Source of the DNA: Planctomycetota bacterium
Lineage (GTDB): Bacteria > Planctomycetota > Phycisphaerae > Phycisphaerales > SM1A02
Direction: 5' to 3'
Length of the DNA: 64,000 bases
Assembly: GCA_027622195.1 (NCBI GenBank)
Contig: JAQBZO010000002.1
Coordinates: 101,649 to 165,648, forward strand
This document shows positions 42,806 through 52,739 of the stretch, piece by piece. A program made the translations under genes and the position numbers. The first letter of the stretch is position 1, and each line of letters starts with the position of its first letter. The notes beneath the pieces were generated by a model. The model was not told the origin of the DNA and did no database searches. It saw only the letters and a list, made by a program, of their open reading frames with translations.

Positions 42806-44965
42806 ATGAAGAGCCGATTCGCTCGATTTGTCATCCCTCTCGTCATTGGCTTTGCGGCCATCGGGATTCTGTTCGCCGTGATGAATGGAAAGCGCGCGGG
42901 CGAGGCGACCGGAGTGGTGGCGAAGGTTTCCGCCCCAGTGGTGGTTGAGCCGCGCCCCACAGAAGATGTCCCCGTCAAAGAGGTGGCCGCTTCAATCGAT
43001 CCCGTCCCCTCGGTCATCGACTCACCGATGTCGGCACGAGCGCCAAGTGGTGCCATCGCATCGCCCGCGCCGATCGGATCGCTTGATCCATCGATCGCTC
43101 CTTTTCAAGTGCAATTCGAACCATTCGCTGCGAGCATTTCGCACATCACCTTCAGCGAGTATTGGAATACTGCCGAAGAGTCGCGGCAAGCGGCCTTGTC
43201 GGCGAAGGATTCCTCGATATCAGCACCAGCTGATGCGCAGCGATTCACACTGCGTCCAGAAGGAGCGCTGTATTGGCTTGACGCGCTCGGAGCCACGCAA
43301 TCGCAGAAGGTTCCGATGCTCGCGTTTCGATCCATCGAGATCGACACGATTGATGTCGACCTCTTCGGACCCGTTTGGTCAGAACAAAGTCCTGGCTTGT
43401 TCGTCACCGAGGTCATCACCGCGGATGGATCTCCCATCGTGCGCGTGACTCGGAAGTATTCGATCAGCACGAGTCGCTTCGACCTGACCATCGATCAACG
43501 GGTTGAAAATCTCTCGAAGTCCACGCACACCGTTCGCCTTTGGTGCTACGGACCAGGAGATCTCGCGCTTGAGGCGGGAGGACTCCTCGATGTTCGTCGA
43601 GTGCAGTTCGGATACTTGTTGCCGCCCGAGCGAGATCCTTCACAAAGCACCGTGATTGCGCACGATGCCACGCTCGAGCGCGCCGCCGTCATCTCGCTTC
43701 TTGAAGATAACACCGCTGGCACACACTTGTGGCCGAGCGAACAGCATCCTTCCGAGGCGATGTCGTGGTTCGGCACAACGAATCGGTACTTCGCCCTTGC
43801 AGTCCACGCGCCGTACTCGGCGGATGGCACAGCAGCAGGATCGTCGAAGAGCTTGATGAGCAGCATCGAAGCAGTGACAGCCCAAATGGGTCGATTGCCC
43901 GATGGAGAGCCCGCAGTGTTCACACTGATGTCGAGTCCTCCTCGCACGATCGTGGCAGAAGGCTCAACCAGTTTCGATCTCGGCTTGTACGCAGGACCAC
44001 TCGCGCGCAAGGTGCTGATCGAACAGGAACCCTATAGCGCCCTCAACATGGTGGGACTCATCCTCTATCAGATGAGCGGATGCTGCACATGGTGCACCTT
44101 CGGATGGCTCGCCAACGGACTCGTCATCTTCCTCGAGTTGATCCACGATTACGCTGTCTTCGACTGGGGACTCGCGATCATTGTGCTTGTGATCTTGGTG
44201 CGATTCGCTTTGTATCCACTCTCGAAGCGCAGCCAGATTCAGATGCAAAAAGTGTCTCGCACGATGGGCGCACTCAAGCCGGAACTAGAAGAACTTCAGA
44301 AGCGTCACAAGGGTGACCCGAAGCGCATGCAGCAAGAGCAAATGCGTCTGTACAGCGAGTACGGTGTGAATCCACTCGGTTGCATCGGTGGGTTTCTTCC
44401 CATGCTTCTCCAGATGCCCATTTGGATCGCCTTGTATGCGGTCCTTTACCTTGCCTTCGAACTGCGGCAACAACCCGCTTTCTTCGGCATCTTCCAGCAA
44501 TTGAATGGATGGAGTTTTCTCGGCGATCTCAGTGCGCCAGACAGTTTCTTCGCATTCGGTCGCAGCTACAACTTCTGGGCTTTCACCCTCGAAGGGATCA
44601 ATGTCATCCCACTCGTGATGGGACTCGTCTTCTTCATCCAACAGAAGTACATGCAACCGCCGATGGCGGCGAACATGTCTCCAGAACAGATTCAGCAGCA
44701 GAAAATGATGAAGTGGATGATGGTGATTCTCTTTCCAGTCATGCTCTACAAGGCTCCGAGCGGATTGACCCTCTACATCATGACGAGCACGATCATCGGC
44801 ATCTTCGAATCCAAGCGTGTGCGCGACATCGTTTCGGCGATGGACTTGACTCCCAAGAAGCGCAAGCCTGTCATTCCACAAGATGAGACAGGACGCCGAT
44901 ACACCGAAGCCATCGAGCGTGCTCAAGATCGCAGTAACAAGAAATCGTTCAAGGATCGCGAGTAG
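42806..44965 (+). CDS. yidC: Membrane protein insertase YidC
   Basis: 719 residues. An N-terminal helix (about 9-27) is followed by a large periplasmic beta domain, then the insertase core with five helices: a groove arginine in VRFALYPLSKRSQIQMQ, the cytoplasmic hairpin RTMGALKPELEELQKRHKGD, and NPLGCIGGFLPMLLQMPIWIALY. The C-terminus is basic (PKKRKPVIP, SNKKSFK). It inserts and folds inner-membrane proteins, alone or with SecYEG. It is longer than the E. coli protein (548) because the periplasmic part is larger. It is followed at 3 bases by mnmE, echoing the common yidC-mnmE order. Confidence 0.95.
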   Translation: MKSRFARFVIPLVIGFAAIGILFAVMNGKRAGEATGVVAKVSAPVVVEPRPTEDVPVKEVAASIDPVPSVIDSPMSARAPSGAIASPAPIGSLDPSIAPFQVQFEPFAASISHITFSEYWNTAEESRQAALSAKDSSISAPADAQRFTLRPEGALYWLDALGATQSQKVPMLAFRSIEIDTIDVDLFGPVWSEQSPGLFVTEVITADGSPIVRVTRKYSISTSRFDLTIDQRVENLSKSTHTVRLWCYGPGDLALEAGGLLDVRRVQFGYLLPPERDPSQSTVIAHDATLERAAVISLLEDNTAGTHLWPSEQHPSEAMSWFGTTNRYFALAVHAPYSADGTAAGSSKSLMSSIEAVTAQMGRLPDGEPAVFTLMSSPPRTIVAEGSTSFDLGLYAGPLARKVLIEQEPYSALNMVGLILYQMSGCCTWCTFGWLANGLVIFLELIHDYAVFDWGLAIIVLVILVRFALYPLSKRSQIQMQKVSRTMGALKPELEELQKRHKGDPKRMQQEQMRLYSEYGVNPLGCIGGFLPMLLQMPIWIALYAVLYLAFELRQQPAFFGIFQQLNGWSFLGDLSAPDSFFAFGRSYNFWAFTLEGINVIPLVMGLVFFIQQKYMQPPMAANMSPEQIQQQKMMKWMMVILFPVMLYKAPSGLTLYIMTSTIIGIFESKRVRDIVSAMDLTPKKRKPVIPQDETGRRYTEAIERAQDRSNKKSFKDRE

Positions 44966-44968
44966 TTC

Positions 44969-46246
44969 GTGGCGGGAATCGCGGACACGATTGCCGCGAT
45001 CTCCAGTGCATCTGGTCCAGCGCGCCGCACACTCGTGCGCGTGTCGGGCGTTGACGCATTCTCGATCGCCTCTCGCACCTGCAAACGAAGCAGCGATTGG
45101 ACGAACCACCGCGGTATCCGCCGCGTGATCATCTCATTGCCGCACGGAGAATTTCCAACGCTCGCCGCATTCATGCAGTCGCCACACTCCGCGACGGGCG
45201 AGGATGTGGTTGAGTTTCTCGTCCCATCCGCGACTGCTCCATGGCTACTCGACTCGCTTGTCGCATCGGGTGCACGCATTGCTGAACCAGGCGAGTTTTC
45301 TCTCCGCGCCTTCTTGCATGGACGGATGACGCTCGAAGAAGCAGAAGGCGTTGCGGCCACGATCTGCGCCGTCGATGATGAGAGTCTTACCGCAGCGCAA
45401 CACCTTCGCGCAGGGAGGATCGGACGCGCCGCAGGCGAATTGCAGAGCGAGATACTGTTTGCGCTCGCCATGGTTGAGGCAGGAGTCGACTTCACCGAGG
45501 AAGAAGATGTTGTCCCGCTTCCCGCATCGCAGTTGAAAGCGATGTGTTCTGTGTGGTGTCACACAATGGATCAACTCACCTCCGCTGCGCAAGGAGAAGA
45601 AGCCGCTGCGGGCACACCGCGTGTTGTGCTCTGCGGAGCCGAAAACGCGGGGAAAAGCACCCTTTTCAACGCACTGCTTGGTCGTGAACGTGCCGTCGCT
45701 TCAGATGTCGCGGGCACGACGCGTGACGCACTCGTCGAGACATGGGTGGTCGGTCCACCCAATGCAACGATCCTGTGTGAACTCGTCGACTTGCCAGGTC
45801 AACCTCCAGATGGAGATCCATTTGCTCCACTCGTTCGAGAAGTTATTCACGCCGAGCGGGCGCGAGCCACATTGGTTCTCGAGTGCATGCCAGAGGGACA
45901 AGAGCAATGCACCTCGCAGGATGCGAGAGTCCTCGTCGTCACCACATTCGTCAACGAATCCATTGACGCGCTGAGACAATCCATCTGGTCGCGACTTGCG
46001 AAGTGGCGGGGGACACACGCCGCCGCAGCATCAAGGGCACGACATGTGCGCGTACTGCTGTTGGCGTCGAACGCGTGCAGCGAGGCAGCGACCGTTCTCA
46101 AGAATGATTCGCAAGTGATTCGCTCGCCAGAACTCGTTGCTGAACAACTTCGATTCGCACTCACCTCGCTTGGTGATGTCAGCGGACGACTCACCGCAGA
46201 TGATGTCCTCGGTGTGATCTTCTCAAAGTTCTGTGTCGGAAAATGA
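44969..46246 (+). CDS. mnmE: tRNA modification GTPase MnmE with degenerate GTPase motifs
   Basis: 425 residues from a GTG start. MnmE with MnmG modifies the wobble uridine of tRNAs. The N-terminal domain has PGEFSLRAFLHGRMTLEEAEGV and the C-terminus ends in the hallmark FCVGK, so identity is firm. The G domain is odd: G1 is GAENAGKST (223-231) and G2 GTTRD (249-253) are recognisable, but G3 is DLPG instead of DTAG, and the G4 segment that should read NKxD is VTTFVNES (about 324-331). GTP binding and base specificity may therefore be weak. It is shorter than usual (450-460). Confidence 0.9.
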   Translation: MAGIADTIAAISSASGPARRTLVRVSGVDAFSIASRTCKRSSDWTNHRGIRRVIISLPHGEFPTLAAFMQSPHSATGEDVVEFLVPSATAPWLLDSLVASGARIAEPGEFSLRAFLHGRMTLEEAEGVAATICAVDDESLTAAQHLRAGRIGRAAGELQSEILFALAMVEAGVDFTEEEDVVPLPASQLKAMCSVWCHTMDQLTSAAQGEEAAAGTPRVVLCGAENAGKSTLFNALLGRERAVASDVAGTTRDALVETWVVGPPNATILCELVDLPGQPPDGDPFAPLVREVIHAERARATLVLECMPEGQEQCTSQDARVLVVTTFVNESIDALRQSIWSRLAKWRGTHAAAASRARHVRVLLLASNACSEAATVLKNDSQVIRSPELVAEQLRFALTSLGDVSGRLTADDVLGVIFSKFCVGK

Positions 46247-46258
46247 CACTGGCCAAGT

Positions 46259-46603
46259 TCACCCGGCCTGCATCGAACCAATCGTCGCGCGCAGTCGCAC
46301 AAACCCAGGCCCGATCACGGTGCGAAGTTGAGTTTCGAGTCCGCCGCGCATGGCGCGATCGAGTTCAAATCGAGCGGGTGCTGAATCAATGACCACCGAG
46401 AGGACACCTCGCGCGTACCCAGAAATCCGTACACATTCTTGTAGTGCTTTCGGGGCGCACGCCTCCCATCCATCGACCACGCCGCCCATCCGTTTCCCAT
46501 CGCGCGCGAGCGTCTTGCCAATCAGACCCAATTCTTGCGAAAGCGGCTTCGCCGAGCCGAACTCTGGTCGCGCGCGCCATCCTCGCAACCTTTCTAACTG
46601 CAT
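46259..46603 (-). CDS. DciA-like DUF721 protein
   Basis: 114 residues from ATG 46603; starts at 46618 or 46645 are possible, the last overlapping the divergent ABC gene start. The frame runs far upstream but that part is antisense to the ABC gene. The segment RISGYARGVLSVVIDSAPARF, then ELDRAMRGGLETQL, is the DUF721 pattern. DciA loads the replicative helicase DnaB in many bacteria lacking DnaC. It is convergent with mnmE, 12 bases away. Confidence 0.75.
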   Translation of the reverse strand: MQLERLRGWRARPEFGSAKPLSQELGLIGKTLARDGKRMGGVVDGWEACAPKALQECVRISGYARGVLSVVIDSAPARFELDRAMRGGLETQLRTVIGPGFVRLRATIGSMQAG

Positions 46604-46643
46604 GGCAGGATCTCGCATGGGTTGGATCGTATCCTGTGTCGCC

Positions 46644-47738
46644 ATGGTTCCAATCGTGCTCGATGCAGTGTCCAAGTCGTACGGGTCGGTCCGAGTCGTT
46701 GAAGAAGTCTCGGTCCGAATCGAACCTGGCGAGTTGTTCTTTCTCTTGGGTGGAAGTGGTTGCGGCAAGACGACGATTCTCCGAATGATCGCAGGGTTCC
46801 TTTCCGTCTCATCGGGCAGAATCCTCTTCGGGGATGAAGATGTCACGCACCTCTCTCCAGAAAAGCGCCGCTGCGGAATGGTCTTTCAGTCCTACGCCCT
46901 CTGGCCACACATGACCGTTGAGCAAAACATTGCATTCGGCCTCGAAGTCGCCAAGGTCAAAGGTCCAGAACGAACGCGGCGAGTTGGTGAGGCGATGGCA
47001 CTCGTTCGCATGAGCGAGTACGCACAGCGCAAGCCCAACGAACTGTCAGGAGGACAGCAGCAGCGCGTCGCCCTCGCCCGCGCCGTTGCGTTTGGTCCTC
47101 GCATCCTCTTGCTCGACGAACCACTCAGCAATCTGGACGCCAAGTTGCGTACTGAGATGCGCACGGAAATTTTGACAGTGTGCAAACACACGGGAATGAC
47201 CGCGGTCTATGTGACCCATGACCAAGACGAAGCGCTGTCGATGGCCGATCGAATGGCGGTGATGCAGGATGGACGATTTGAACAGGTGGGTCCTCCTCGA
47301 TTGCTTTACGACCAGCCGCGCACTCGGTTCTTGGCCACATTTCTCGGCGAAACGAATCTCCTTCCCGCGCAAGTGTCGGGTGGATCAACAGGTGGCACCG
47401 TCGCCACCACTCCAGTTGGACAACTGCGACTTCGGTCAGGCGTCCGCGACGGTCGCGTGATACTGAGCCTTCGTCCAGAGGCGATTCACATTGTCGAAGG
47501 GATGGTTCCACCGGGCATGCACGAACTGCGCGATGCGATTTGTCAGCGGTCGACCGATCTCGGATCCGTCGCACGCCATTCCGTGCTCTGCGGATCAATG
47601 ACGCTTGAGGTGTTTGAGCCGAATCCGCGACACGGCAGTCGCGTCGGACAGCTATTACGACTTGCCATTGATCCTAATCAAGTCGCCGTGCTTGAAGATG
47701 AGCCATCCACGGTCACGCTCGCCACCGCAGGGTTGTAG
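46644..47738 (+). CDS. ABC transporter ATP-binding subunit (PotA/FbpC/UgpC-like)
   Basis: 364 residues from ATG 46644; earlier in-frame ATGs overlap the DciA gene. Walker A is GGSGCGKTT, the signature is LSGGQQQRVALARA, Walker B is RILLLDEPLSNLD, and the switch histidine lies in VTHDQDEAL. A C-terminal TOBE-like region (about 240-360, ETNLLPAQV, LSLRPEAIHI) is typical of importers of sugars, polyamines, phosphonate or iron. No permease or binding protein is nearby, so it must pair with subunits encoded elsewhere. The substrate is not determinable. Confidence 0.88.
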   Translation: MVPIVLDAVSKSYGSVRVVEEVSVRIEPGELFFLLGGSGCGKTTILRMIAGFLSVSSGRILFGDEDVTHLSPEKRRCGMVFQSYALWPHMTVEQNIAFGLEVAKVKGPERTRRVGEAMALVRMSEYAQRKPNELSGGQQQRVALARAVAFGPRILLLDEPLSNLDAKLRTEMRTEILTVCKHTGMTAVYVTHDQDEALSMADRMAVMQDGRFEQVGPPRLLYDQPRTRFLATFLGETNLLPAQVSGGSTGGTVATTPVGQLRLRSGVRDGRVILSLRPEAIHIVEGMVPPGMHELRDAICQRSTDLGSVARHSVLCGSMTLEVFEPNPRHGSRVGQLLRLAIDPNQVAVLEDEPSTVTLATAGL

Positions 47739-47782
47739 TTCCCCTCGAATTGCACCAATGATGGCGAAGTACTCTATTGCCC

Positions 47783-49150
47783 ATGAAGGCAACCCTTTGT
47801 GCATCGTCGTGTCTCGCGGTCGTTGTGTTCGCATCGACTTCACTGTTCGCAGACACCGTTCCACTTGTTCCCATTGTGCCGGTGTCCGCGCCAACCCAAA
47901 CAGCACCTGCCGCCGCGACCGACGACATCGACCAGCGAATGAAGAGTCTTCGCGAGTTCGCACAGTCCATTACGGGCGATGCCGCAGGTCGAGCCTCGTA
48001 CCAAGTCAAACTCGCTGAACTCGCCGTTGGACTCGACCCCACTGCGATGTCGTTCGATCAACTGCGCCGCGCATGGCCACTCGTGAACGGATCCGAAACG
48101 CTGCAGCCCGCGGCACGCGCGAGATTGATCGATCTCTCGTCCGCAGACACCGTCGAAGGAATTGAGGTACTGATCTTTGCTGGACGAGGACAAGTCGTCC
48201 CAAGTGAGACCATCGCAGCGACCGTGGTCGCGCGCAACGCCTTTTCCGCGTGGCGTGAAAAGTTCGGATTGCCCGCACTGCTTTCACTCTTGGCAGGAGC
48301 CGATGACGCGACCCTTTCGGCGAATAGCGCACTTGTCATGCAAGTGAGTTCGGATGTTGCGTCGAGCACCGATTGGAAGGTTGTCCGATCATCGAAGGCG
48401 GCACTCGCACTGGTGAGCCGACTCGGCGACAAGGTGACCACAGAGCAGATTGAAACCCTGCGCGCGACCATGTCCGCAAGCGCCACGAACTGCGCGGTGG
48501 CGCTGGAATCAGCGGGCAGTGCCGCCGATGCCAAGCGTCTTCGTCGCGTTGCTCGACTGCTCAATGGTGCCGCGGCAACGGGCAAACTGGTCGGATATCC
48601 GTCTCCTGCGCTCGCATTTGAGTGGGTCGGAGAGACGACTGGTGAAGTTCCCGCGTGGAAATCCATCACCGACCTCAAAGGAAAAGTGGTCGTCATTGAC
48701 TTCTGGGCGACTTGGTGCGGACCATGCGTTGCGAGTTTTCCTCACGTCAAGGAGTTGCGCGCCCACTATCCCACCGATCAACTCGCGATCATCGGCGTGA
48801 CGAGTTTGCAGGGGAAGCATCATCCAGGAGGGGGAAAGCCCGCCGTGCCAACGGATGGTGACGCTGCAAAGGAATACGCATTGATGAAGGAGTTCATGGT
48901 TGAAAAGGACATCGACTGGACGATTGCCTTTTCATCAGACGATGTGTTCAATCCCGACTTTGATGTGAATGGCATTCCACACGTGGCGATCATTGACACG
49001 AAGGGCGTGGTGCGTTTCAACAATCTGCATCCAAGCGATCCATTCATTGAAAAGGCGGACAAGATTGACGCGTTACTGCGCGAAGCAGGCGTTGAACCGC
49101 CTGCGCGTCCCGCTCCAGCCACCGATGCGCCTCCGTCATCGGGTGGTTGA
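47783..49150 (+). CDS. Exported thioredoxin-like (TlpA/ResA) protein
   Basis: 455 residues from ATG 47783 (a TTG two codons earlier also opens the frame). A signal peptide (about 1-24) precedes a helical domain of about 250 residues and a C-terminal thioredoxin fold with the redox motif WCGPC (VIDFWATWCGPCVASF), DFDVNGIPHVAIID with the cis-proline, and the usual end. It would reduce disulfides in the periplasm, for example during cytochrome c maturation. The tail is proline/alanine-rich. It overlaps the convergent MFS gene by 15 bases. Confidence 0.9.
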   Translation: MKATLCASSCLAVVVFASTSLFADTVPLVPIVPVSAPTQTAPAAATDDIDQRMKSLREFAQSITGDAAGRASYQVKLAELAVGLDPTAMSFDQLRRAWPLVNGSETLQPAARARLIDLSSADTVEGIEVLIFAGRGQVVPSETIAATVVARNAFSAWREKFGLPALLSLLAGADDATLSANSALVMQVSSDVASSTDWKVVRSSKAALALVSRLGDKVTTEQIETLRATMSASATNCAVALESAGSAADAKRLRRVARLLNGAAATGKLVGYPSPALAFEWVGETTGEVPAWKSITDLKGKVVVIDFWATWCGPCVASFPHVKELRAHYPTDQLAIIGVTSLQGKHHPGGGKPAVPTDGDAAKEYALMKEFMVEKDIDWTIAFSSDDVFNPDFDVNGIPHVAIIDTKGVVRFNNLHPSDPFIEKADKIDALLREAGVEPPARPAPATDAPPSSGG

Positions 49151-50623
49151 CACGCCCGTGCGACGGGGAAGTCCGTGCGCGAGCCATCCGACAATGACCG
49201 CGAGGAATGCGTTGGCACCAAAGGTCAATGCAATTCCTCGTGCTACGCCAACGCGCACCTCTTGAGCGAGGATGGGCTGCGTTGCTTCAAGCGCCTTCAG
49301 TGATTCCAACTCTCCGCTGCGCACGGATTGCATGACGTCCGATGCGCCTGGTGTGAGGCTCATCGTGCAAAGATGGACCAATGCGATCACGACGGTGATG
49401 CCGAGCGCGCTCCCGAGTTGTCGCGCGGATTGCGTGATGCCAGCGACTTCGCCGCGCTGTCCTTCGGGTGCACGCGAGAGTCCTTCGGTGTTGGCTGGAT
49501 TGAGAATGAGTGGGACGGCTGATCCAAGGAAGAAGAGTCCAACGGCAGTGGTTGGATAGTGCAGGTTCCACATTCCAACCGCTTCGACAAGCAATCCAAC
49601 AAAGAGCAAGAGCGCGCCAAGTCGAACAGGTGCGCGAGAGCCCACGCGGTCGAATGCGCGTCCCGCTGCGTGGACCATCAAGAGAGTCGGCACGAGGAGT
49701 GGAAGAGTGGCGATTCCGCTTTCGAGCGGTGACATCTGTAGTGCGACCTGGAGATAGATCGGACCAAAGATTCCCTGTCCGACCAAGGCGAACTGCGCGC
49801 ACGCGATCAAGAGCGCGTCTCGCAGCAGCACGCGGTCGCGAAAGAGCGAGATGGCGATGAGTGGACGGTCGCTCGTGATCTGCCATCGAAAAAACCAGAC
49901 GAGACCAATGAGGCCGCACACAGCGAGTGGACCGCTCCATGCAAGCGTGGTCCAATGATCGCCCGCTTCTTGAAGTCCAAAACCCATCGCTGCCAAGCTC
50001 ACCATCAAGACGATGGGCGCGAGAGGGTGAAACGGACGCGGATTGCCGGGAGTGTTTCGAAGCCCAATACCGAAGGTCAATCCAATGGCAATCGCCGCAA
50101 TGATGAGATTGGGGAGAAAGATCCAACTCCATCCCGCATAGGTTGTGATCGCGCCTCCGAGGACAGGTCCCGCCGCAAGAAAGAGCAGAGGGATTCCGAC
50201 ATACACACCCATCACTCGTCCGAGGATTTCCTTCGGAAATGAGCCAACAACGAGTGCCGTCGCGGCTGGTTGCATGAGTGACACGGCAAGTCCTTGCAAG
50301 ACGCGTGCCGCGACAAGCGCGCCACCACTTGTGGCGAAAGCACATCCACCACTCGCGATGGCGAAGACGAGCGCACCCAATCGAAACGCATTCACATGAC
50401 CCATCCGATCACCGATGCGCCCTCCGACCGCGGTGCACGCCGCCATCGTGAGCAGGTAGCCGCTCACAATCCAACCTCGCTCTGAGTCGGAGAGGTGCAG
50501 CGCGCTCTGAATCGAAGGAAGTGCGACGCCGACCACAGTTGAATCGAACATGATCATCGACAGACTGCCCGTCGCCGCGATCAGTATGAGCCAAGGCGAA
50601 ATCGAACGATGTGCATCGACCAT
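49136..50623 (-). CDS. MFS drug exporter, DHA2 (EmrB/QacA) family
   Basis: 495 residues with about 14 membrane helices. Helix 1 carries FDSTVVGVALPSIQSAL, loop 2-3 the motif-A-like GGRIGDRMGHVNAFRLG, and helix 5 the motif-C-like GPVLGGAITTYAGW. These define proton-driven multidrug exporters of the DHA2 branch. The substrate is unknown. It shares the minus strand with the fucosidase-like gene upstream (9 bases apart), so the two may be co-expressed, though nothing ties their functions. Confidence 0.9.
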   Translation of the reverse strand: MVDAHRSISPWLILIAATGSLSMIMFDSTVVGVALPSIQSALHLSDSERGWIVSGYLLTMAACTAVGGRIGDRMGHVNAFRLGALVFAIASGGCAFATSGGALVAARVLQGLAVSLMQPAATALVVGSFPKEILGRVMGVYVGIPLLFLAAGPVLGGAITTYAGWSWIFLPNLIIAAIAIGLTFGIGLRNTPGNPRPFHPLAPIVLMVSLAAMGFGLQEAGDHWTTLAWSGPLAVCGLIGLVWFFRWQITSDRPLIAISLFRDRVLLRDALLIACAQFALVGQGIFGPIYLQVALQMSPLESGIATLPLLVPTLLMVHAAGRAFDRVGSRAPVRLGALLLFVGLLVEAVGMWNLHYPTTAVGLFFLGSAVPLILNPANTEGLSRAPEGQRGEVAGITQSARQLGSALGITVVIALVHLCTMSLTPGASDVMQSVRSGELESLKALEATQPILAQEVRVGVARGIALTFGANAFLAVIVGWLAHGLPRRTGVSTTR

Positions 50624-50632
50624 AAAACCAGT

Positions 50633-52690
50633 TTACGAACCAGCGCCGTTCAGCGCGGCGTGTGGAATGGACTCGCGCGCACCCGATGGAGTCTTCCACT
50701 CAACATCGAGTGATGCGCCACCGTCCATCTCGAAGTATCCAACGCGAATGGCATGAAGCCCTGCGGCGAGCGACACCTCTCCACTCACTGTGCGAGCGCC
50801 GTGGAGCCCATCATTATCGATGACGAGTTGTCCGTCGATCCACAACAGAGATCCATCATCGCTCGTGAGCCAGAATGTCACGAGTCCACTTTCTGGAATA
50901 CGAATGACGCCATCCAACTGCGCGGCGAAATGATCCGCTGGTGCACTCGGCGGAATAACGAGGGTCGTTGTCTTGGTCTTCAGTGCGATCTTGAGGGGAT
51001 CGATGAGTGGCACACTCTTGAACTGACCAGCCACGATGACGACCGAGAGTCCAGCCTGTGGCGTGTCTGACGGAAGTGCCGGCCACGGCACAGCAAGTTC
51101 ATAGATCGCGTCGAAGGGATCACCGGATGGCACACCGCGCACGGTCGAGATCGCGCGGATCCGAGTGGTCGCCGTGAGCACAATGGGATCCGTGAAGGGG
51201 CGCGATGACGAAGATCCCAAACGAGGCTCTGATCCATCGCACGAGTAGAGCACTCGGCTTCCTGGAGGTGAATCGAATGACACCTCCACACGATCCACGA
51301 ACAAGCCTCCTTTGCGCGATGGCACTGGCTTGATCGCTATGACGGGCCATGACTCCACATCAAGTCGAATCACCGAATCAGCGGTCGACGCATCAATCGC
51401 CTCCGCTGGAATCGAGACGACGAGATCCGCGCCACGGAATGAAGTCGTGATGCGCGCCGACTGCTCGGTCGTTGCGCCGAGAAGAGTCACACTTTCAATG
51501 GCCGAGGCAAATCCAGGAATGATGAGTTCTCCAGAAGCGGGTCTCTCGAACACATGCAAGTACACAGCATTCTCATTGACCTCTTCGCGCAGCGTCATTC
51601 GTCCCCACGGAAAGACGGCAGGAATGCCAGCGCGCGTCCCTCGAATGGACTCGCCGTTCACGCGCATCCATGCTCCGATCTCCGCGAGTCGACTCATTGC
51701 GACGGGATCGATTTGTCCGTGTCCATCAGGACCCACATTGAGTAAGAAGTTTCCCCCCTTGGAGGCGATGTCAGCGAGCATCCGAATGAGTTCACGCGTT
51801 GGCTTGGTCGTCTCCAATCGCGGCGTGTATCCCCACGACTCACTCATCGTCATACAGGTTTCCCACTCGCGCGATGGAACCCCCTCTGCTGGAATCGTGT
51901 TTTCAGGAGTATCAAAATCGCCAGGAAGGGACCAGCGATTGTTGATGATGATTCCTGGCTGAAGCGCGCGAGCCATTTCCACGATCCCGGTGGACTGATG
52001 CACATCGCGTCCGTGTTCCCAATCTCCATCGCCCCAGAGCACGGCGATCTTCCCGTATCGACCATCAAGCAACTCGCGCACGTGAGTCTTCATTCGATTG
52101 GCGTACCGCGTTTGGCAATTGGGCTCGATCGCTCGATCGTCCCACGCGCGGCGAGGGAGATAGTCCGAGTCATGCCAATCCATGAGCGAATAGTAAAAAC
52201 CCAAACGGATTCCCTCTTCGGCGCACGCATCCGCAAGTTCTTTCAGTGGATCTCTTCCACGACCGCCTTGATCGACGGCGCGTCCAAATGGAGTGTCCTC
52301 GATGCCAACTGGACTATCCGAACTCGGAAAGAGGCAGAATCCATCGTGATGTTTCGAGGTGATCACGATGTAGCTCATCCCCGCATCCTTGGCGGCACGA
52401 ACAATCGCCCGCGCATCAAACTGCACTGGATCAAACCTCGGCTGCAACTCGCGGTGGTACGCAATGGGATCCGCCTTCGCAAGCGACAACAGCCACTCGG
52501 TCGCACCGCCATAGAACTTCCCGTTCCATGTGCCAGCGGCCTCGGAATAGAGACCCCAGTGAATGAACATTCCAAACCGCGCCTTGGTCCACCACGCATA
52601 ATCGGGTGGATCGACCGAAATCGCAACTGACTTCGTTGCGCCGAAGAGTGCGGCCATTGAGGCGACGAGTGCGGTGAGCCATCGCTGCAT
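50633..52690 (-). CDS. GH29 alpha-L-fucosidase-like enzyme with CHB_HEX-like and PA14 domains
   Basis: 685 residues with a signal peptide (about 1-24), so it acts outside the cytoplasm. The GH29 barrel shows WWTKARFGMFIHWGLYS, YIVITSKHHDGFCLF, GFYYSLMDWHDSDY and the likely nucleophile aspartate in LWGDGDWE (near 220). A small beta-sandwich follows the barrel, then a chitobiase/beta-hexosaminidase C-terminal-like domain (DGSEPRLGSSSSRPF, about 465-530) and a PA14 domain (about 545-670, WLTSDDGSLLWIDGQLV). It would remove fucose or a similar sugar from polysaccharides bound via the accessory domains. GH29 assignment is fairly sure; the exact substrate is not. Confidence 0.88.
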   Translation of the reverse strand: MQRWLTALVASMAALFGATKSVAISVDPPDYAWWTKARFGMFIHWGLYSEAAGTWNGKFYGGATEWLLSLAKADPIAYHRELQPRFDPVQFDARAIVRAAKDAGMSYIVITSKHHDGFCLFPSSDSPVGIEDTPFGRAVDQGGRGRDPLKELADACAEEGIRLGFYYSLMDWHDSDYLPRRAWDDRAIEPNCQTRYANRMKTHVRELLDGRYGKIAVLWGDGDWEHGRDVHQSTGIVEMARALQPGIIINNRWSLPGDFDTPENTIPAEGVPSREWETCMTMSESWGYTPRLETTKPTRELIRMLADIASKGGNFLLNVGPDGHGQIDPVAMSRLAEIGAWMRVNGESIRGTRAGIPAVFPWGRMTLREEVNENAVYLHVFERPASGELIIPGFASAIESVTLLGATTEQSARITTSFRGADLVVSIPAEAIDASTADSVIRLDVESWPVIAIKPVPSRKGGLFVDRVEVSFDSPPGSRVLYSCDGSEPRLGSSSSRPFTDPIVLTATTRIRAISTVRGVPSGDPFDAIYELAVPWPALPSDTPQAGLSVVIVAGQFKSVPLIDPLKIALKTKTTTLVIPPSAPADHFAAQLDGVIRIPESGLVTFWLTSDDGSLLWIDGQLVIDNDGLHGARTVSGEVSLAAGLHAIRVGYFEMDGGASLDVEWKTPSGARESIPHAALNGAGS

Positions 52691-52739
52691 GGCACCGATC
52701 GTAGTGCGCTAACCCCGAAGTCGCTACGCTTCGCGATCC

